A stretch of DNA of 64,000 nucleotides from Actinomycetota bacterium. Lineage in GTDB: Bacteria; Actinomycetota; Thermoleophilia; BMS3ABIN01. Shown in pieces: positions 12,984 through 20,847 of this stretch. Location: positions 1-64,000 of the forward strand of contig JACRMB010000007.1 in NCBI GenBank assembly GCA_016235065.1, given 5' to 3'. The translations under genes were made by a program, and so were the position numbers. Numbering within the stretch: the stretch's first letter is position 1; each line of letters starts with the position of its first letter. Below the pieces are notes generated by a model. It ran no database searches. It worked only from the letters and a program-made list of their open reading frames with translations, and was not told the origin of the DNA.

Positions 12984-14189
12984 CTACATCAGATACGACA
13001 GCCCACGCCTTGTCTTCCAGAGGAAATACTTCTCCAGGAGCCGCTTGCCGATATTCGCCAGCGGATTGGGGAGCATTATGGCAAGCTGTCTCGGCTTCAG
13101 GAGATGGTTGCTGACGATGACCACTTCCTTGTCGCCGGCGTCCAGGCCGCAGAGGCCGGGAATCTTGCCCCAGGGCTTGGACTTTAATCTTTCGCCCGAG
13201 CCTTCGAGCAGACGCACGATGTTATGCGCAGCGATCTTCGCGGTTTCCTCGGAAGGGAAGCCCGTCTTCGGCATGCCAAGCGCCACCGGCGTCGTGAATG
13301 GCAGCGGTACGGCGACAGCCAGACCAGCAGCGAATATGTTGGAGTACTTTTTGTGCCGGTAGGAATCATCCACAGGGATGAAGCCCTTCTCGTCACCAAG
13401 GTCGCCGGACTCCTTGACGAACCTGGCTCCGTTGAATGGCGGTATGATCATCGAGTATTTGTAAGGCAGCTGGCGGCCGTCCTTCAGGACTACCTCATCC
13501 CCGGTTATCTTTTCTATCTCCGAGTTGACTACATACTTGATGTTGAACATCTTCATGAACGACTTGAGCATGGCTTCGCCGCCGGCCATGCCGCCGATGC
13601 CGAAATGCGCCAGGAACGGTTCGGGAGTGATCCAGGTGATGTCGATCCGGTCGCGGACACCTGCCTTGCGGGCGGCATACTCGAGATTGAAAAGAAACTC
13701 GTAGCCGGCGCCCATGCAACTGGCGCCCTGGCTTGCTCCCACGATGACTGGTCCGGGATCTTCGACGAGCTTCTCCCAGCCCCTGCGAGCTTCCTCGGCG
13801 TGGCTGGGGGTGCACACCGAATAAGTGTTTTTATCAGGACCCAGCCCCTCGATCAGATCGAAGCGCGTGGTCACGCCCGATGCGACAAGCAGGTAATCGT
13901 ATTCGACGGCACCGTCGTTTGTAACCACCCTGTTCTGTTCCGGCTCGACGGCGGTGACCTCGGTCTTGAGGAATCGCACCCCGCGTTTTTCAAGGAGCGG
14001 CGCCAGAGGCACGCTGATATCTCTGATGTTACGCCACCCGAAGGGGACCCATATGAGGGATGGGATGTAAACAAAATCATCGGTCTTCGAGATAAGTGTT
14101 ACTTCGTGCTCCGGCCCCAGCTTGCGCCTGGCCTCGAGAGCACCCGTTATTCCGGCAAAACTTCCGCCTATGACTACTACTTGTGACAT
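12984..14189 (-). CDS. sqr: Sulfide:quinone oxidoreductase
   Basis: 401 residues from the ATG at 14189. Flavoprotein of the disulfide-reductase fold: FAD-binding VVVIGGSFAG (4-13) and a second Rossmann motif, VIVGASQGASC. All three cysteines typical of SQR are present with canonical spacing, Cys126, Cys158 and Cys347, which form the FAD thioether and the polysulfide-exchanging pair in studied enzymes. The C-terminal amphipathic segment (LLEKYFLWKTRRGLSYL) fits monotopic membrane attachment. It would oxidise sulfide to polysulfide or persulfide and reduce quinone. The gene stands alone. Its promoter contains a CsoR/CstR-like operator. A related type-II NADH dehydrogenase is less likely given the cysteines. 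Confidence 0.85.
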   Translation of the reverse strand: MSQVVVIGGSFAGITGALEARRKLGPEHEVTLISKTDDFVYIPSLIWVPFGWRNIRDISVPLAPLLEKRGVRFLKTEVTAVEPEQNRVVTNDGAVEYDYLLVASGVTTRFDLIEGLGPDKNTYSVCTPSHAEEARRGWEKLVEDPGPVIVGASQGASCMGAGYEFLFNLEYAARKAGVRDRIDITWITPEPFLAHFGIGGMAGGEAMLKSFMKMFNIKYVVNSEIEKITGDEVVLKDGRQLPYKYSMIIPPFNGARFVKESGDLGDEKGFIPVDDSYRHKKYSNIFAAGLAVAVPLPFTTPVALGMPKTGFPSEETAKIAAHNIVRLLEGSGERLKSKPWGKIPGLCGLDAGDKEVVIVSNHLLKPRQLAIMLPNPLANIGKRLLEKYFLWKTRRGLSYLM

Positions 14190-14213
14190 GATGCGCCCCC
14201 GCGATCGGGGTAT
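14190..14213 (-). promoter_or_regulatory. Second GC-tract palindrome overlapping the sqr ribosome-binding site
   Basis: On the minus strand ATACCCC, six bases, then GGGGG abut the sqr start codon. The half ATACCCC matches the operator further upstream; the other half ends in GGGGGCG instead of GGGTAT. It may be a weaker repressor site, or simply the GC-rich ribosome-binding site. Confidence 0.3.
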
Positions 14214-14282
14214 TCTCCCTTCAGTGATTGTATTTGTGGGTGTCAGAACGCTACCTTTTGAGCGGCCGCGATCCAGCTGTCC

Positions 14283-14311
14283 CATATACCCGTGGGGGTA
14301 TCGTTATCCAA
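14283..14311 (-). promoter_or_regulatory. sqr promoter with embedded CsoR/CstR-like operator
   Basis: On the minus strand TTGGAT (14311-14306) and TATATG (14288-14283) are separated by exactly 17 bases. The spacer and -10 contain ATACCC-N4-GGGTAT (14286-14301), a perfect palindrome of the kind bound by CsoR-family repressors. CstR, a persulfide-sensing member of that family, represses sqr-containing operons in Staphylococcus aureus. Repressor binding here would block RNA polymerase. No CsoR-family gene is in the window. Confidence 0.55.
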
Positions 14312-14438
14312 ACATTTAGACAACAGGATGCCGCAAAAGTTTCATTAAGAAGGATGGATTGTCAGGCGACTGTTCAATGGGTTGGACCGCCGGCAGGGAC
14401 CGCAGCGGTGACATCAGGGAAACTGTTCGGGAAGACGC

Positions 14439-14469
14439 CGGCCGCCGGCAGGAAACCTGCCGGCGGCCG
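14439..14469 (-). terminator. Strong hairpin after the Lrp-domain gene
   Basis: A perfect 14-bp stem (14439-14452 with 14456-14469), 3-base loop, lies 21 bases beyond the stop of the leftward Lrp-domain gene. There is no T-run on either side, so it is either a U-less actinobacterial-type terminator or an mRNA-stabilising stem. The rest of the 300-base space between 14190 and 14489 holds only the sqr promoter elements. Confidence 0.5.
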
Positions 14470-14489
14470 CCTGATAAAGCTAAAGAGTG

Positions 14490-14726
14490 TCAGGGAAGCT
14501 CAACCACGACGCTGGTCATGGTCTGCGCGATGCCGTCGATGGACTGGATCTCGGAAACGATCGTATTGCCCAGCTCGCTGATATCGCCACCTTCGATGTA
14601 AGCGATGAGGTCGTACGCCCCGGTTACCGCGTGGGCGCTTTTCACACCCGGGATATCTGCTATCTTTTTCCTCACATCGCCTGCCTTGCCGGGGGCGATG
14701 TTGGCCAGTACATAGGCTGCGGCCAT
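14490..14726 (-). CDS. Stand-alone Lrp/AsnC ligand-binding (RAM) domain protein
   Basis: 78 residues: AAYVLANIAPGKAGDVRKKI, then GVKSAHAVTGAYDLIAYIEG. This is the effector-binding alpha-beta sandwich of Lrp/AsnC regulators without the helix-turn-helix. Such RAM-only proteins assemble into rings that may bind amino acids and may partner full-length Lrp proteins. A strong AAGGAGG lies 8 bases before the ATG at 14726, which decides the start over an ATG 72 bases upstream. It stands alone, divergent from the chbG-gpgS operon. Confidence 0.85.
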   Translation of the reverse strand: MAAAYVLANIAPGKAGDVRKKIADIPGVKSAHAVTGAYDLIAYIEGGDISELGNTIVSEIQSIDGIAQTMTSVVVELP

Positions 14727-14859
14727 CTGTCCCACCTCCTTCTTAAAAGTGTAGAATGTGCCGTGCAATACCTTATGCCGAGCACTTGATCGCGTCAATT
14801 ATGCGGCATGCTGCGAAATTCCAAACCAGTATGCTCCTGCACCGGCTCTGGACCATGAC

Positions 14860-15660
14860 ATGAAAAGACTGATAGTCAACGCTGACGATTTCGGCCTGAC
14901 AAGTGGAGTGAACCGGGCTGTCGTCGAATGCCATCAAAGGGGCGTGGTGACCAGCGCCACCCTGATGGTCAATGGCGGAGCCGCGGTAGAGGCGGCGCTC
15001 CTGGCGGCGGATAATCCGCAGCTAGGCGTCGGGCTTCATCTGAACCTGACCTCGGGGCCGCCCCTGATGCCGCCTGGCAGTGTTCCTTCGCTGGTAGGCA
15101 GCGACGGGGATTTTCCAGGACTGAAGACGGCCTTGTGGCGGCTTACTTCCGGAAAAGCCAAGACCCACGAACTGGAAGACGAGATAGCCGCTCAGATCGA
15201 CCGGCTGATAAAGCTGGGCATCCGCCCGACTCATATCGATAGCCACCACCATCTGCACGCGCACCCGCGTCTGCGGTCACTTGTCAGGAAGATTTGTCCG
15301 CGTCATGGCATCACGAAGATGCGCGGTTTCCGCATGGCGGCGAGAAGCCCCAAGGCAATGGCCGTCACTTTTGCTGCGCGTCTGCCCTCCGCCGGAGCCA
15401 GTATGAACACGCCCGACAGGTTTTCGGGCATCGAGGTCATGGGTAACAGGGATATGGCGGCGGCGCTCAGGCGGGGACTGGCCGGCGATGGCGATACACT
15501 GGAGTTCATGTGCCATCCGGGGTACGCAGACGAGGAGCTGACGAAGGTCACGAGTTACGCTGCTCCTCGTCAGGCGGAACTGCTCCGGCTTCTTTCGGCT
15601 GCCTTCACGGCGGCCGCCGATGAAGCAGGAGTCCGGAAGATATCCTTTGCTGCGCTGTGA
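14860..15660 (+). CDS. ChbG/YdjC-family carbohydrate deacetylase
   Basis: 266 residues. The metal-binding signature of the family is clear: NADDFG near the start and HIDSHHHLHAHP in the middle, with Asp and His ligands, plus CHPGY late. Members remove acetyl groups from chitooligosaccharides (ChbG) or other N-acetyl sugars, and HpnK acts in hopanoid synthesis. Substrate here is unknown. The ATG at 14860 gives the canonical start MKRLIVNADDFG. It is 28 bases upstream of glucosyl-3-phosphoglycerate synthase and likely shares its transcript, which hints at a role in glycan or compatible-solute metabolism. Confidence 0.85.
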   Translation: MKRLIVNADDFGLTSGVNRAVVECHQRGVVTSATLMVNGGAAVEAALLAADNPQLGVGLHLNLTSGPPLMPPGSVPSLVGSDGDFPGLKTALWRLTSGKAKTHELEDEIAAQIDRLIKLGIRPTHIDSHHHLHAHPRLRSLVRKICPRHGITKMRGFRMAARSPKAMAVTFAARLPSAGASMNTPDRFSGIEVMGNRDMAAALRRGLAGDGDTLEFMCHPGYADEELTKVTSYAAPRQAELLRLLSAAFTAAADEAGVRKISFAAL

Positions 15661-15688
15661 GCAGCGTCTTTCGGGGAAGGGACCAAGG

Positions 15689-16681
15689 ATGAAGCTGGAA
15701 GACTGGTTCAAAAAACGCACCTATCACTTTTCCGAATTCTCGGATGTCGAGGCCCTGGTCGGGCTCAAGCAGGAAAAGGGCCTGACCGTCAGCGTCTGCC
15801 TGCCTACCCGGAACGAAGCCGATACGATCCCCAATATCCTGCCAGTCATCCGCAGGTCGCTGATGGAGCGCCACCAGCTTGTGGACCAGCTGGCGATCAT
15901 CGACTCACGCTCGACGGACGACACGGCCAGGGTCGCCGCAGAGTACGGGGCCGAGGTCTTCTATGACGATGAGTATCTCGTCGACCAGCCACCCGCCTAT
16001 GGCAAAGGAGAGGCGCTGTGGAAAAGCCTGGTGCCGCTCACCGGCGATATCGTGGTCTGGGTGGACTCCGACATCCGCAACTTCACGCCCCATTTCATCT
16101 ACGGCCTTCTCGGTCCGCTGCTGTCCGACGAAGCGATCGGTTACGTCAAGGGATACTATCGCCGCCCCCTTTTCCTGGGCGACATGAAGCGGGAGACCGG
16201 CGGCGGCAGGGTGACCGAGATCTGTGCCCGCCCTCTGATCAACATGTTCTATCCCGAGCTGGCGGGCTTGATACAGCCGCTGTCCGGCGAATACGCCGGC
16301 CGCCGCAGCATCCTCGAGAGCGTTCCCTTTTTCACCGGCTACGGCGTCGAGCTCGGCCTCGATATCGACATCTTCCGCAAGTACGGGCTGGCCGCCATCG
16401 CTCAGACGGACCTTAAACGCCGCGTCCACCACAACCAGAGTACCGAAGCTCTGGGCCAGATGGCCTTCGGCATCATGCAGGCTGTCTTCAAGCGACTTCA
16501 CGACGAAGGCCGGCTGGAGCTCAGGGACGACCCGCTTCCTGAATACAACAGTATCTTCTACCGAAAGGGCCAGTATGGTCTCGAGGCCCGGGAAGTGAAG
16601 GTGGTCGAGCGGCCACCGCTTGACACGCTGGAAGAATACCGGCGGTTACATCCGCGCCGCGCCACCGGGGCGGCTTCCTGA
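15689..16681 (+). CDS. gpgS: Glucosyl-3-phosphoglycerate synthase
   Basis: 330 residues, GT-A fold of family GT81. N-terminus MKLEDWFKKRTYHFSEF, nucleotide-binding SVCLPTRNEADTI (35-47), IDSRSTDDT (71-79), and the metal-binding DSD at 126-128. Known members transfer glucose from UDP-glucose (or another NDP-glucose) to 3-phosphoglycerate. The product is dephosphorylated to glucosylglycerate, a compatible solute and, in mycobacteria, the primer of methylglucose lipopolysaccharide. The following HAD gene overlaps by one base (TGATG) and is the expected phosphatase, which strengthens the call. Confidence 0.88.
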   Translation: MKLEDWFKKRTYHFSEFSDVEALVGLKQEKGLTVSVCLPTRNEADTIPNILPVIRRSLMERHQLVDQLAIIDSRSTDDTARVAAEYGAEVFYDDEYLVDQPPAYGKGEALWKSLVPLTGDIVVWVDSDIRNFTPHFIYGLLGPLLSDEAIGYVKGYYRRPLFLGDMKRETGGGRVTEICARPLINMFYPELAGLIQPLSGEYAGRRSILESVPFFTGYGVELGLDIDIFRKYGLAAIAQTDLKRRVHHNQSTEALGQMAFGIMQAVFKRLHDEGRLELRDDPLPEYNSIFYRKGQYGLEAREVKVVERPPLDTLEEYRRLHPRRATGAAS

Positions 16682-17511
16682 TGCGCGCCGCGCCACCACG
16701 AGCCATATACACGGATCTGGATGGGACCATGCTGGGCAGGCACGGATCCCTGTTTCGGACGGCGAAGGGCGAGTTTACTCAGGCCGGAGCCCTGGCACTC
16801 GGCCTCTGTCACGAGCGCGCGGTCGATCTATGCCTTTGTTCAGGCCGCAGTGTCAGGTTGTTGCGCGAGGACGCCCGGCTGCTCGGTGTGGAAAAGTATA
16901 TAGCCGAGGCAGGCTGCGTCCTGGTTCGCGATCGTGGAGCCACTATCATCAACAACTGCCAGCCATATGGCGAGCGGGAGGGCCTGACTGTGTTTGAAGA
17001 AATCGACCACACCGGCGCTCCGGCTCTGCTGCTTGATCATTTCGGGCCGGCGCTCGCCTATCACGAGCCCTGGTATCGCGATCATAGCTACTCTCACCTG
17101 CTCAGAGGTCACATCGACACAAAAGAGGCCAGCAGGCTTTTGAAAACAGCAGGTCGAGGCGATCTCAGGCTGGTGGATAACGGTATCATCGAAGACAGGG
17201 GTTACGGCATGCCGGTGGAGGAGTTGCACGCCTATCATCTGGTGCCGAGGCAGGCGGGTAAGGGCAGCGCCATCCGGCTGGACCTGGAGCTGTCGGGCAT
17301 CTCCCGCGAGGAAGCGGTCGCCTGCGGCGACTCCGCCCAGGACCTGGAGATGGCCGACGAGGTCAGGACCCTGTACCTCATGGCCAACGCTGCGGAAAAC
17401 CACTCCGGCTTAAAGTCGATGCTGGCAGGTTACGACAACGTCGTGATCGTCAAGGCATCAATGGTGGAGGGGTTCAGTGAAGCGGTCTTGAGTGAGCTTG
17501 GAGGCAAATAG
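16681..17511 (+). CDS. HAD phosphatase, probable glucosyl-3-phosphoglycerate phosphatase
   Basis: 276 residues. HAD motif I is YTDLDGTML (nucleophile Asp12, general acid Asp14). Motif IV is GDSAQDLEMAD. The cap region is of the mannosyl-3-phosphoglycerate phosphatase (MPGP)/Cof type. Its start codon overlaps the gpgS stop (TGATG), so the two proteins are made together. The inferred reaction is dephosphorylation of glucosyl-3-phosphoglycerate to glucosylglycerate. Mycobacterial GpgP is instead a phosphoglycerate-mutase-like enzyme, so this would be a different phosphatase doing that job. A mannosyl-3-phosphoglycerate phosphatase activity is also possible. Confidence 0.78.
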   Translation: MRAAPPRAIYTDLDGTMLGRHGSLFRTAKGEFTQAGALALGLCHERAVDLCLCSGRSVRLLREDARLLGVEKYIAEAGCVLVRDRGATIINNCQPYGEREGLTVFEEIDHTGAPALLLDHFGPALAYHEPWYRDHSYSHLLRGHIDTKEASRLLKTAGRGDLRLVDNGIIEDRGYGMPVEELHAYHLVPRQAGKGSAIRLDLELSGISREEAVACGDSAQDLEMADEVRTLYLMANAAENHSGLKSMLAGYDNVVIVKASMVEGFSEAVLSELGGK

Positions 17512-17598
17512 GCGAAGCGGGACAAGGTGTTGCCAGCGGTATGATGCGGTGCCAGGTAGTGCGATGTGGTACCGGCAAGGACGGAGCCACGGGCCGCC

Positions 17599-18084
17599 CT
17601 AATCGTTGAGGAAGTCCTCGGGAGTGACATTGTCGAGGAAGTCGCGGAACTTCTCCACGACCTGGTCGGCGTCCTCGACCTCGTGGTCGAACTCGATGGC
17701 GTTATCTTCTATCAGCTGGTCGGATGCATAGATGGGAGCATTCGTCCTCACCGCCAGCGCCAGAGCGTCGCTCGGCCGCGAATCCACCTCGATCTCACCA
17801 GCATCCAGTTTCAGGGTGAGTAGCGCGTAGAAGGTGTTCTCCTTCAGCTCGGTCACAGTCACCTTGAGGATCTCGGCATGCAGTTCCCCGAGGATCGAGG
17901 TCATGAGGTCATGGGTCATTGGCCGGGGGAGATCGGTTCCCTGGAGTTTCATCAGGATTGCCGCCGCTTCCTGATGGCCGATCCAGATCGGGAGGAATTT
18001 GTTTGCGTCGGCAGTCTTGAGCAGGATGATCGGCTGTTTGCCGATGACATCGAAGCTGATACCGTAAAGAACCATCTCTTTCAT
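17599..18084 (-). CDS. Bifunctional nuclease family protein (DUF151)
   Basis: 161 residues, similar in sequence and length to Mycobacterium Rv1829: LPIWIGHQEAAAI, THDLM, TFYALLTL, DSRPSDALALAVR and the C-terminal KFRDFLDNVTPEDF. Plant and bacterial relatives have reported nuclease activity, but the cellular role in Actinomycetota is not settled. I prefer the ATG at 18084 (MKEMVLYGI), which has AGGGGTG 6 bases upstream; an ATG three codons earlier (18093) is also in frame. A minus-strand promoter lies immediately upstream, so the leader is very short. Confidence 0.85.
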   Translation of the reverse strand: MKEMVLYGISFDVIGKQPIILLKTADANKFLPIWIGHQEAAAILMKLQGTDLPRPMTHDLMTSILGELHAEILKVTVTELKENTFYALLTLKLDAGEIEVDSRPSDALALAVRTNAPIYASDQLIEDNAIEFDHEVEDADQVVEKFRDFLDNVTPEDFLND

Positions 18085-18105
18085 CACATTCACCCCTGTG
18101 CAGCT

Positions 18106-18134
18106 ATTATAGATGGAAGCGGATACGCTTGCCA
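18106..18134 (-). promoter_or_regulatory. Promoter of the DUF151 gene
   Basis: Perfect TATAAT on the minus strand (18111-18106), 17 bases from TGGCAA (18134-18129). The start of transcription would be near 18099, giving a leader of only 6-15 bases. Confidence 0.5.
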
Positions 18135-18158
18135 GCTGCCCCCCGGGTTAGCTAAACT
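18129..18158 (+). promoter_or_regulatory. Candidate tRNA-Ile promoter
   Basis: TTGCCA (18129-18134) is 18 bases from TAAACT (18153-18158) on the plus strand. The same six bases read as TGGCAA serve as the -35 candidate of the divergent DUF151 promoter. Transcription would start near 18165, at the foot of the hairpin before the tRNA. Confidence 0.4.
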
Positions 18159-18166
18159 ATCAATCC

Positions 18167-18195
18167 GGATGGCAGCGAGCCATCCCCTGTTTTTT
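18167..18195 (+). terminator. Terminator-like hairpin directly before tRNA-Ile
   Basis: A perfect 7-bp stem GGATGGC/GCCATCC (18167-18173 with 18179-18185), 5-base loop, followed by CCTG and six T (18190-18195). It ends 4 bases before the tRNA. No rightward gene precedes it, so it does not obviously terminate anything. It may form the 5' leader of the tRNA precursor. Confidence 0.5.
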
Positions 18196-18199
18196 CAGC

Positions 18200-18276
18200 G
18201 GGCGTATAGCTCAGTTGGTTAGAGCGCATCTCTGATAAGGATGAGGTCCCTGGTTCGAATCCAGGTACGCCCACCA
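18200..18276 (+). tRNA. tRNA-Ile (anticodon GAT)
   Basis: 77 bases including an encoded CCA end. Acceptor GGGCGTA pairs with TACGCCC. The anticodon stem CATCT/GGATG encloses the loop CTGATAA, so the anticodon is GAT (reads ATC/ATT). The T-arm CCTGG-TTCGAAT-CCAGG is perfect. Confidence 0.97.
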
Positions 18277-18277
18277 C

Positions 18278-19312
18278 TCACTCTCCCTCGATCTTCTCCC
18301 AGGTCAGACCACTGTCCCGGCTTCGGATGATCGTCTGCCCGTCTCCCACCGCGAAGATTGTGCCGGCATCGGCCAGCGCAATCGCGCGAAGTGCCTGATT
18401 TGTTTGAGAGACCATCGCCGCCCAGGTCTGGCCGCTGTCTCCGGTGCGGAGGACCACTCCATCCCAACCTGCGGTCAAGGCATTCTGGCTGTCGATGAAG
18501 TGGATCGCCAGGAGGTCGGCATCCCAGTTGCGGGGTCCGAACTCCCATTCCTTCCCGCCATCGGGGGTTTTGAGGATCACGGTCTTGCCTCCGAACGCAT
18601 AAGCCTTTTCCTGCTCGATGTTGCCCGCGATAAAAGCGGTGTAAGGATCGTAAAGATCGACGGCGAAGAGCTTAAGGTCGGCATCCGGTAGAGTCAGTTG
18701 CTGCCAGTCGGCTCCATTTGTGGTTTTATAGGCGCGGCCGGTCGAACTCACAGTTATGCCCGTGCCGTCCGGCGTGAAATCAACGGCCTCGAAATTGAGC
18801 GAGCGGTCGTTGCCGGAAAATCTGGAAACCCAGGTCTTGCCACCGTCGGAAGTGCTGACGATCGTACCGTGCCAGCCCACCGCCACGGCGCCGCCGCCAC
18901 TGATGGGAGCGATCGCATTGAGAGTGTCGCTTGTCGGCGATGCGGTTTTTTCCCAGGTAAGGCCTCCGTCGACTGAACGCAGGATGTTGCCGCTCGAGCC
19001 CACGGCGACCGCAGTTTTGGCGTCAAGGATCGCGATCGAATTGAGATCGGCTTCGGTCGGCACAGGGACCCTGGACCAGGTCTGGCCACCGTCGCCAGAT
19101 CGCATGATGGTCCCACGCCAGCCGGAGATCAGACCCAGGGAAGGACCGTTGAATGCGACATCCGTGTATATTCGCAACCACGACGGCTGCTCTGGCTCCG
19201 GAGTGCCTGCCGGGATTGTCGGCGTCGGCGATTCCCCAGGAACACAGCCGGTGGCGATAAGCGCTGCAATGAGGACCAGGCAGGCCAGGCACAAAAAAGC
19301 TTTTTGGCGCAT
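18278..19312 (-). CDS. Lipoprotein with YCF48/BNR-type beta-propeller repeats
   Basis: 344 residues. A signal peptide with lipobox ALIATGC (Cys23) predicts a membrane-attached extracytoplasmic lipoprotein. After a Pro/Thr-rich linker come about six repeats of the form GxxGTIMRSxDGGQTW / GVVLRTGDSGQTW, the sialidase (BNR) or YCF48 signature that folds as a beta-propeller. YCF48 itself helps photosystem II assembly; nothing here suggests photosynthesis, so the name reflects fold only. The stop lies one base past the tRNA-Ile 3' end, convergent with it. The upstream glycoside-hydrolase-like gene is 58 bases away on the same strand. Confidence 0.75.
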   Translation of the reverse strand: MRQKAFLCLACLVLIAALIATGCVPGESPTPTIPAGTPEPEQPSWLRIYTDVAFNGPSLGLISGWRGTIMRSGDGGQTWSRVPVPTEADLNSIAILDAKTAVAVGSSGNILRSVDGGLTWEKTASPTSDTLNAIAPISGGGAVAVGWHGTIVSTSDGGKTWVSRFSGNDRSLNFEAVDFTPDGTGITVSSTGRAYKTTNGADWQQLTLPDADLKLFAVDLYDPYTAFIAGNIEQEKAYAFGGKTVILKTPDGGKEWEFGPRNWDADLLAIHFIDSQNALTAGWDGVVLRTGDSGQTWAAMVSQTNQALRAIALADAGTIFAVGDGQTIIRSRDSGLTWEKIEGE

Positions 19313-19370
19313 CGTATCTCCTGAATGAAAGTCGGGCAGGGCAATGAAGGTGACAAGATTCTACAACAGG

Positions 19371-20714
19371 CTACAGTTTTTCCACAAAGACCGGCATGGA
19401 AACCAGCACCAGGTCTTCGCCATCCATCTCGATGCTTTTCCCATCAAGGGTGGTTACAACAACCGGTCCAGCCACTTCTGCTGGCGGCCTAACGTCGCCA
19501 TTGTCCCATAAGACATATACCGGCCTGCGGCTGTCATCAAAATCAAATCGGAAATTGCCGGCAGCGATCACGTGAACATGTGTGCACCCACTCAATCTGG
19601 ATATCATGGTCTGATAGGCCTTATAGCTCAGCTTCTTTGTTCCCGCCGGCACTCCGGCTCCAGCCTCGCTCCCGAGGCCGTTATAGATGAGCCCGGTATT
19701 ATCAAAAAAACCACCATCCTCATCGTGATAGCGATAATTCTCATAGAACCTTGCCCACGCGACCCTATCGACCCGCGCTCCCAACATGGTAGCGAACCGT
19801 GCAACCAGTTCTGATGCCTGTTCCTCTTCTGTCTGCACGGGTGAACCAGGAGGCCAGGTCAGGGGTCCTGTGGGCGCAGCGCACTCCGTGACCCAGAACT
19901 CGATGCTGTCACTGAGGCCATGTTTTTGCAGGAGATTACGATATTCCTTCATCGATCCCAGCATCGTCGCCTCTGTGCCATAGAAGTCGTAGAAGTGCAT
20001 GTCGAGTATGTCAAAGGGCTGCCTGTCTTCGCCGGCCTGAAGGGCGATTTCACCGACGATCCGGTCATAGGTCGCCAGGGACCGGCGCCATCCCTCCTCG
20101 TCTTGACTCGGCCAGCGAGCGCCGGCCCCGGCCAGCGCGATCCTGCAGTCAGGACAGGCCTCACGGATAACCTGTTGAATGGAGAAGAAGAAGCGAGGGT
20201 AATCTCCGGGATTGTCCCAGACCAGGTCAGGCTCATTGCCGATCTGCCAGGTCTTTATCCAGGGATAACGCTGGATCAAGTCACGCATCGAGATCTGGAA
20301 GAGCGTCATGTCAGCAGGGGCGAACGAGTTCACCGGCAGAACGCACCCGACTACTTCGATGCCGCTGTTTCTCAGCTTTTCGAGGTAACCAGCGGGTTCG
20401 ATGAATCCCCAGCCGTCAAAGGCGAAGTCAATCCTCACCCAGCTGACTCCCAGCTCCTTGGTGAGGTCGAGGGAATAGTCCTGATACTCAGCGATCGAGT
20501 CAAGACCCAGCGAGTTCAGAACCGTTTGGCTGGCGCTGGTCGGGAGAGCGCTGAGTGTTCCCGGGCTGAAAAGGCCGAAGGGGGAGTATACATCTACAGT
20601 TGCGCCATCGTCCTGCTGGCTACCGCTGGTCGTCAATATCAATAATGTCACGCCGATCGCTCCCGCGATAAGTGTAGCGACGACCACGCATATAGTCTTC
20701 ATTCTTCCATGCAC
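19371..20714 (-). CDS. Membrane-anchored glycoside-hydrolase-like protein (clan GH-A fold)
   Basis: 447 residues. An N-terminal signal anchor (residues 7-28) places the rest outside. The TIM-barrel body has the two acidic motifs typical of clan GH-A: WQIGNEPD with Glu161 as acid/base, and FWVTECAAP with Glu277 as nucleophile, each at the end of a predicted strand. A small beta-rich domain follows (CTHVHVIAAGNFRF to the end). The family (GH39, GH5 or other) and substrate are not identifiable by eye. An ATG at 20702 is a possible alternative start. It may be co-transcribed with the BNR lipoprotein downstream. Confidence 0.65.
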   Translation of the reverse strand: MHGRMKTICVVVATLIAGAIGVTLLILTTSGSQQDDGATVDVYSPFGLFSPGTLSALPTSASQTVLNSLGLDSIAEYQDYSLDLTKELGVSWVRIDFAFDGWGFIEPAGYLEKLRNSGIEVVGCVLPVNSFAPADMTLFQISMRDLIQRYPWIKTWQIGNEPDLVWDNPGDYPRFFFSIQQVIREACPDCRIALAGAGARWPSQDEEGWRRSLATYDRIVGEIALQAGEDRQPFDILDMHFYDFYGTEATMLGSMKEYRNLLQKHGLSDSIEFWVTECAAPTGPLTWPPGSPVQTEEEQASELVARFATMLGARVDRVAWARFYENYRYHDEDGGFFDNTGLIYNGLGSEAGAGVPAGTKKLSYKAYQTMISRLSGCTHVHVIAAGNFRFDFDDSRRPVYVLWDNGDVRPPAEVAGPVVVTTLDGKSIEMDGEDLVLVSMPVFVEKL

Positions 20715-20819
20715 TCTATTTAGGATCCGCTTGGATTTAGTCTGGAAGCAGACAGCTGGAGCTACCTTTGTTTGAAATACCCGCTGATCACAAGATTCTA
20801 ACTGTTATGGGGCCTCTGC

Positions 20820-20847
20820 CGCAGGCGCCGGGTGAAAAGCGCCTGCG
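20820..20847. repeat. 9-bp inverted repeat upstream of the HD-GYP gene
   Basis: CGCAGGCGC (20820-20828) pairs perfectly with GCGCCTGCG (20839-20847) around a 10-base loop. It has no T-run. It lies in the divergent space between the hydrolase and HD-GYP genes and could be an operator or leader stem. Confidence 0.45.

Noticed and set aside
17530-17575. Near-repeat GATGCGGTGCC / CGATGTGGTACC between gpgP and the DUF151 gene
   Set aside because: Too short and diverged to call a repeat element; it may be chance in a convergent spacer.
18100-18199. T-box-like regulation at the hairpin before tRNA-Ile
   Set aside because: No T-box sequence or specifier loop is present, and T-boxes precede tRNA-synthetase or amino-acid genes rather than tRNA genes.
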